Of a DNA stretch of 64,000 nt, positions 58,001 to 64,000 are shown piece by piece (position 1 is the stretch's first letter; every line of letters begins with the position of its first letter). The stretch covers positions 36,083,194-36,147,193 of the forward strand of contig OV121086.1 of the NCBI GenBank assembly GCA_921293015.1, given 5' to 3'. The position numbers were made by a program, and so were the translations under genes. The DNA is from Phorcus lineatus. Taxonomy: Eukaryota; Mollusca; Gastropoda; Trochida; Trochidae. Under the pieces are notes generated by a model, which made no database searches, was not told the origin of the DNA, and was given only the letters and a program-made list of their open reading frames with translations.

Positions 58001-58155
58001 CCCAACAAAATCGTATCTACTAAACTTTTCACGGATTTACTCTACCCTGACACGATAGGGTGTGCGATATTTCCATGATTAAATTCTAGCTTAAGCAGAT
58101 AATAAGCTCAAGATTTCCATAAGCTAATTCTACCCTGAGGAGATAAGATGTAAAG
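55020..58155. other. Non-genic or intronic stretch
   Basis: Would be intron if the - strand blocks at 58162 and 54778 belong to one gene. A 142-codon - strand ORF (55652-56080) has no recognisable domain. TGACGTCA and CACGTG occur near 56339 and 56356. Confidence 0.4.
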
Positions 58156-58161
58156 ACTCAC

Positions 58162-58300
58162 CTGATTGCATAGCCAGAAATGCTCGTGTGGAGTTGTGTG
58201 TTAGCCAAGGTGAACTACTCGGTCGCTCTTCCTTCCTTGCTATGACGGAATTTACTCAGAAAGGGACCGATTTATAAGAGTGCGAAACATCGACCGAGTA
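58162..58300 (-). other. Possible - strand 5' exon with consensus donor at 58162
   Basis: The - strand reads GCAATCAG|GTGAGTC, a perfect donor consensus, in less AT-rich sequence. It could be the first, untranslated exon of the same - strand gene as the block at 54778. The upstream border is not defined. Confidence 0.3.
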
Positions 58301-59399
58301 ATGACCTGTCGACACCTTGCAATGAAACTCCACTGCTCTACCTGGACGAGAATAATGATGAGGCACAGCTATTGAATCGCACCTCAATTCGAACAGGCTG
58401 GCAAGTCAAAAGCAACGATGAATAGTCAATGAAGAATTGTATTCATACCCGGCATAATCCTTTACTCAAGAAGCGCGGCTGTCACAGCTCAAGATCGTTT
58501 TCTTTAGGGACGTCTTTCAGCGTCGTCTCTGCAAACTGTTGCCCGTGAGGTGTGAGCAATTATTCAAATGTATTTGTAGGCATAAATGTATTGATATCTG
58601 TTTGATTCCACCAAAGGGGAAGGATAATAAAACGCAAACATGTGTCGAGTCGGTTTTGTCACCACGAAATATGTTACACAGTGTCTGTTCAAACCGCGAC
58701 TTGAAGAAATGGAATATTGAGACATAAAAGTAGCAATTGACTTTTCTTGAGAATATCGCTCTGGTCTTTATATCGAGGCCTTTGTTAAAGAAACCGATAC
58801 ACCTTTCAGTACTCCATTGAAACATTTGTGCCACGCAGCAACCAAGATACCGCGTTGAAATACCTTCTGTAAATTAATACTGGGTATCAAATATTATCGA
58901 CCCAACTCTCATAATCTATCCACAAACATTACAAGACGTATGCTTCATTAATATAGACCTTCTGTTCCTTAGTTTACAGTCTTTTATTTTTTTTATAACG
59001 AGTTTAATATAGAGGTAACTATGTGCAGAAATTACGCCAACTGTTGCATTAACAATACACAGTGTTCAGGAATTCGTTAAGAAGGAATTGACGACAGAAG
59101 TGCCACATCACAACACTTGAACAGATGAAATGTGTTACTTCAGTGTTTTACTGTTTCACCATTTCATAATTCCACAGTCCGTCTGAGATGCTGCCAACTC
59201 GACCTTATCGGTTTATGCGCAAGGACACTAAGCGAAAAGTAAACAAAATGTATGAAATTATCATATCCATGTTAATCCAATGTTAGTTCCAAGCGTGCAA
59301 AAGAATTTATTTTCTTATCATTAGACTTTAATGCATACTGATCATTTAAGATATTGCTTGATTGTAAATATTGATGAATAACGGGGTATATATACATGA

Positions 59400-59408
59400 T
59401 ATATATAT

Positions 59409-59487
<79 letters not shown>
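59400..59487. repeat. (TA)n microsatellite with two short interruptions
   Basis: TA run broken only near its left end (ATAAATATAAATAT). It produces an artefactual Tyr-Ile ORF on the - strand. Confidence 0.92.
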
Positions 59488-59488
<1 letters not shown>

Positions 59489-59867
59489 CATGTAATGACA
59501 CGTGAGTGCATGTTGACCGTGTACAGACTGTGCCTCATTAACTGCAGTTTAGATAAATAAACGTGAAGAAGATGATGGAGGGTTATACTGAATAACATTG
59601 AACCCGTTGCACAAAAATACAGGACATTTGATATTGGTGTCTCGTTTTCTCATAACTAAATAAAATGTCATACCAACAAACAAAAATAGTGCATTTTTCC
59701 AATAAAGACAATAGTTTACCCTCTATAGCGTTTTAATCTAGAGGAAAATATCATCATATACGAATCAGACAGGTTTGAATTGTATAAAACAGTTCATTTT
59801 CTACACATCTTTCTAGATGTAGCATTCGAAAGTGGCATATATAAGAAAAACCCGGTAGATTTTATTG

Positions 59868-60107
59868 TTAGGGGTTTAACGCCGCTTTCAAGAGTATTTC
59901 ACTTACATCACGCCTGCTAGTATTTTGCAGGGATAGGCCCCGCATCAACAATGATGCTATGCAATGCTGTGAAACCTGCTAGCATCGGCTGGAACTAGCG
60001 AGCCATAAGTGGAACTGCGCTGAAATCCAGCTTGTGGAACAGTTTTTTACTGCAAGGTTTCCAAACCCTTGACGGGATTCAAACTACGGACCTCTTGCGC
60101 TACCCCG
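59868..60107 (-). mobile_element. tRNA-derived SINE family 1, diverged copy
   Basis: Shares TTTAACGCCGCTTTCAAGA, ATTTCACTTA, GAAACCTGC and GCATCGGCTGGAACTAGCGA with the other copies. The B-box region is degraded (GACGGGATTCAAACTACGG) and the A-box region shortened. The pentamer tail is lost. Older than the other two. Confidence 0.75.
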
Positions 60108-61659
60108 TCAAATTCCGTCTTGTTTTGCTTTATGCTTTGTTTTGGATTTAAGAGAGTACCTCAAGATAGATGAAAATAACTTAAACCACAGCACCATAAC
60201 CAAATCACTATTTTGGAAATGGCATATATTCTTGTATCCCAATCTTAATTTACTGCCAGGACTAACATGTTAAACTGATATGATATTATAAGTTTAGGGT
60301 AAATATGTATATTATTTAGCAAGTATAATTAATTTGTAAATACATTCATTTCATTTGAAAAAGTCAAAACAATCGTCAAGCCAGAATATTTTGGGAATTA
60401 ATGTTTATGACCTTCAGTTGAATGCCATTTCTTATTGGAAGAACGTTTTAAAGCATTGTCATCTAACTAAAGTTGTTTATGAAACAGGACTGTAAATGGA
60501 AATTGTGATAAGGTCACAATAACAATGCATCCATGTTTTTGTCATGCAGCCCACATATTGATTTAACGATAAATATGAACAAGACGCATTCTTTTACATG
60601 CACTGGTGGGTATCTGTTACACCGGTACATTGTACTAATGGACTTTTTTCATTGCTTGTAACTTTCAAAATAATCAAGTTAAACAATGAAATTCAGCATT
60701 CATCCTGATTTAATTTTTTTAATAGAAATATCAAGAAGAAAATTGATGATGAAATATATGATCTGATAGTTTTGATTTAAAAGTTGAAGATTGGATGTTG
60801 AAGATCACGAAATGTATACCATGTGTACTTAGATGAAAAACTAACAGAAGACAATGAACATAAGAGGGATGGTCAAAACGTTGCTGGTTTCAAGTGGAGA
60901 AGGATTCAAATTCAGCTGTTTTAATGTTAAGACTTTCTTCTAGCATCTTTCAGTTTTCTGTTACATATCAGTATCCTGATCACCATGGGTTCGAATTCTT
61001 ATGTTGGTACCATCAATAACGTTCAATTAGATACAAATTTAAAACAGTGTTTTAGGAAACATGTAATCAAGTAAGTATCTTAGTGTACGAAATAGGTAGA
61101 AGTTCACTGGAATGCATTGTGAACGTTGATACACTCATACACGCGACTTAAAACTACATCAACCTATTAAAGCTTCTGTTCCATTTATAGTTTCCAAACC
61201 AGCTTATTTGCGAGACACTATCATGGTAAGACGACTTTGTCGCAAGGATTTCATTTATTGTTTTGTGTTTACTTTCTTAAACACGATACAAAAGATGCGC
61301 ACTCAATACTGGATGGTCTCATAGCTGTTCTCAACTTATCAGGAACAATTAAAGCGTCAACGTATGTGCACATTGTCTTTTGTAAGACTAAAACTTGTCC
61401 TTCATAACAAACCCAAACAAAATCTGAAAATGTATTCCAAATGTTTGAGTATTGATTGTCACTTGGAAAAATACCATACTTCTACATGTATGTTTTATGT
61501 GACATAACTGCATATAATTCCATTATACAAGAGGTCCACAGGGACAGATGATAATCGTTTTATGTTATATGTACAGATGTTATAGCCCAATGTGTCAGGA
61601 AGACTACTTTATTCAAAGGCATTTTAACTTTGACTTTGATGAGAGCTTTAAAATATATG

Positions 61660-61850
61660 AAAACCGCTCAAATATATAGAGTGACAGACAAATATACAGA
61701 CACATAGAGTGACAAATAGTCAGACACATAGAGTGACAAATAGTCAGACAAAGAGTGACGGATAAATAGAAAGACATATAGAGTGAAAGGAAGATAGACA
61801 GACATAGAGTGACAGACAAAAAGACAGACATAGATACAAATAGACATACA
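61660..61850. repeat. Degenerate minisatellite of AGACACATAGAGTGACA units
   Basis: Repeated AGACA, ATAGAGTGACA and AATAGTCAGACA blocks of irregular length. The local - strand ORFs (repeats of LYVCLSSF-like residues) are by-products of this pattern. Confidence 0.8.
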
Positions 61851-62638
61851 TATTGGCCGATATCAACAGATAAACCGTCAGAGGAATCATTTTGTTTCTC
61901 AACCGACTTAAGGGGGTACATGATAACAATTATGAATATGAATCATATAAATGATATACTTGATATAAGTTTTTATTTTTATACATCACTTAGACCATTT
62001 AACAAAACATTTCGAAACGAATTTTGAATTCTTTAAATGTTAATTAGTATTATATATTGTGATTTCTTTTACATAGAATATTTTAGAGGATCGCATATCT
62101 CTGATTGCATATTTGTTTTTAAGGGTAAAAACCAGCCGGGTTTATTTACCCATTGTTCTTTAAAACAATTTTTTAAAGATGAAGAAAATATGAGGTAAGA
62201 GAAAGTCATTTTCAAGACACAGATTATATTTAGAACATACATTGTTTTCTATTGAACTGATGTAAACATTGATCCTTTGAAAAAACTTATTGCTTTAGAA
62301 ACTAGATCACATCTGTTGAGAAACTTTGAGAGCTTTAAAAAAGAGAAAGACTCCCATAAAAAAAGGACAATCCAATTGATTAACATAAACAGAGTATTGA
62401 CGGCAGTTTATAGTGTCTTAAGATATTCAAATTGCAAATCGTTACAATACATAATTAGTAATAAAACCAAAATGTGTGACTGCACAAGAGATCAAGTATA
62501 CGCAACCCTTCCTGAATAGTTTATTCTTAAAGTTTATTTTAAGAATACTTTATAGTAGTGAATCCAAAATGCATTTAAAAGGAAATAGATATTATAGTAC
62601 ATGTATGCACTCATTGATAATGATATAATATATAAAGA

Positions 62639-62964
62639 TTATTACCCATGAAAGTGTGTCATATGACTTTAACAAAACGAGTGTGAATTTTTGTACCACC
62701 CGAGGGAGACACATGATACACTTCCGAGTGTAATGATTTGTTTATTACCGATCTGTTCCATCTAAAACGCATTGAAATATTAAGAAAATCCCTCTTTTCC
62801 TTGCGACCTAACAGTGACGTCATAAACAGTGGTTTTATGTCGTCACAGACGACTAAATACGGTAACTCCCACTGGAACAATCGTTGCTAGGCAAAAGTGA
62901 TATGTGCACATGTGCTAATATTGAAAATATGTCGCCGCTTATGATGAACCATATGGGTAATAAT
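62639..62964 (+). mobile_element. MITE family C, copy 3
   Basis: Begins TTATTACCCAT and ends CCATATGGGTAATAAT, a short terminal inverted repeat. Contains TGACGTCA at 62815-62822 and GTTGCTAGGCAA at 62883-62894. Shares GATATGTGCACATGTGCT and ATATTGAAAATATGTC with copy 2. Confidence 0.72.
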
Positions 62965-64000
62965 CATAAATACGGTTAATTGTTACATCTCCTATTATAA
63001 ACTAGTTAATCATATGTTTTGTTTTTAATTATAATTTTTCAAATGAATATTTCAAAATTAATTATTATCTTATTAATCTAATAAAGGTACGCGGTTCTAT
63101 GCATTCGAAAGATAGATTTGCCATGATTTGATGTATTAAACTTCGAAAACTTGGAAGTGGTGAATAATCCATATTTTTGGAATTCAGTTGTCCACTCAGT
63201 GCACCACGTGTTTCCGTAAGTATTCCAAACTCTTCACATTGTCGATACAAGCTGTTGCTGTATGGAGTTTGGAGCCATGTGCCTGTGTTATTGCAGTCGA
63301 TTTATTGATAGGAGCTCTTGTTCGATGTACGGAGCTTGATGCAGTTATTGCATCGTACAATGTTTTATGACTTCATTTCAGTTTCGAAGATATTTCAAAT
63401 ATGAATTCAAAAGAACCATTTATACTTATGGAATGCCATTAGACTAGAGAATATTAATACGTAATTATATATAAAATATTCGATATGATATCCGTTGAAA
63501 ACGTTCATTAATATCGTATTTGTTTATTCATTATAACAAATTTACTAAGGAGGTTTAAATCAGTATGAACATATTTGTAATAAACCCTTTACTTAAATTT
63601 TAGTTTTAAATAAATGTGAACGTTGTACAGCTTACTAGTTTAAATGTGGTTTTATTTTCATTTTACTATATTAAATATTGATTGGATACGTTGACAACCT
63701 TTTCCTCTATCCATTTTTTGTTTTACATATTTCAAAAATAAACATGAGTGGGAAAATCAATTACTTGTATATTTAACCGAAATGCCAATCAATAACATGT
63801 CAAACACTTTAATTAACCTTACTAAAGGACAAATGTACGCAGGATTCTGGGATTTGAGTTTTTACGTAATTGATCCACACGCCACACATGTATACATTAA
63901 ATGAACTCTTAGTACCGTTTTCGCACAGTAAGTAATCGAAGTAATCTTATGACGAAAACAAACAGTTTATGACTAAAACGAACATGCAATACCATGTATT
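62965..64000. other. Non-genic stretch at the right edge
   Basis: AT-rich. A + strand segment at 63189-63212 lies between AATTCAG and GTAAGT-like signals, but is too short to judge. Nothing else supported. Confidence 0.45.

Noticed and set aside
59272-59598. 108-codon - strand ORF rich in Tyr-Ile
   Set aside because: It is a translation of the TA microsatellite.
61613-61929. - strand ORFs rich in Leu, Ser and Cys resembling membrane proteins
   Set aside because: They follow the degenerate ATAGAGTGACA minisatellite and carry no independent evidence.

Overview
The window is AT-rich invertebrate nuclear DNA with long introns, GT-AG splicing, many short inverted-repeat elements, tRNA-derived SINEs and several tandem arrays. 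A mollusc, probably a gastropod, is the best guess: one SINE family has a (GGTGA)n tail followed by a block containing TTTAACGCCGCTTTCAAGA, which resembles interspersed repeats I recall from gastropods. The taxon is inference, not proof.

The one gene I can support fully lies on the + strand from 27970 to 48848. Seventeen coding exons join in frame with consistent phases into a 748-codon protein. I identify it as a CNBD2-family protein (cyclic nucleotide-binding domain containing 2, also called CRIS, a cAMP-binding protein of male germ cells in mammals). The first cyclic nucleotide-binding domain keeps a recognisable phosphate-binding cassette. The second has lost the key residues and is split by a basic, Ser-rich linker of about 200 residues, encoded mainly by one 441-bp exon.

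From 1 to 27 kb I see no convincing gene. This part holds two families of miniature inverted-repeat elements with TTAA target duplications, a family with CRE (TGACGTCA) and RFX-like motifs, SINEs, a 105-bp satellite that is open on both strands (about 14.8-16.1 kb), a 30-bp minisatellite (19.65-20.06 kb) and two GC/CpG-richer promoter-like patches near 1.6-1.83 kb and 9.0-9.13 kb.

The CNBD2 introns carry a 5'-truncated SINE with clean target duplications, copies of the TTAA and CRE families, two TA microsatellites, a 51-bp-arm hairpin and three members of an inverted-repeat family.

From 49 to 64 kb there is a strong candidate promoter at 51.6 kb (X-box, CCAAT and TATA-like motifs). Isolated good splice donors on the - strand at 51534, 54778 and 58162 suggest 5' exons of another gene that cannot be assembled here. 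The rest is a 20-bp minisatellite with an exact 180-bp tandem duplication (52.55-53.7 kb), TA repeats, a SINE remnant, a degenerate minisatellite and a third CRE-bearing element. I saw no rRNA, intact tRNA, CRISPR array or capsid/polymerase-bearing element.
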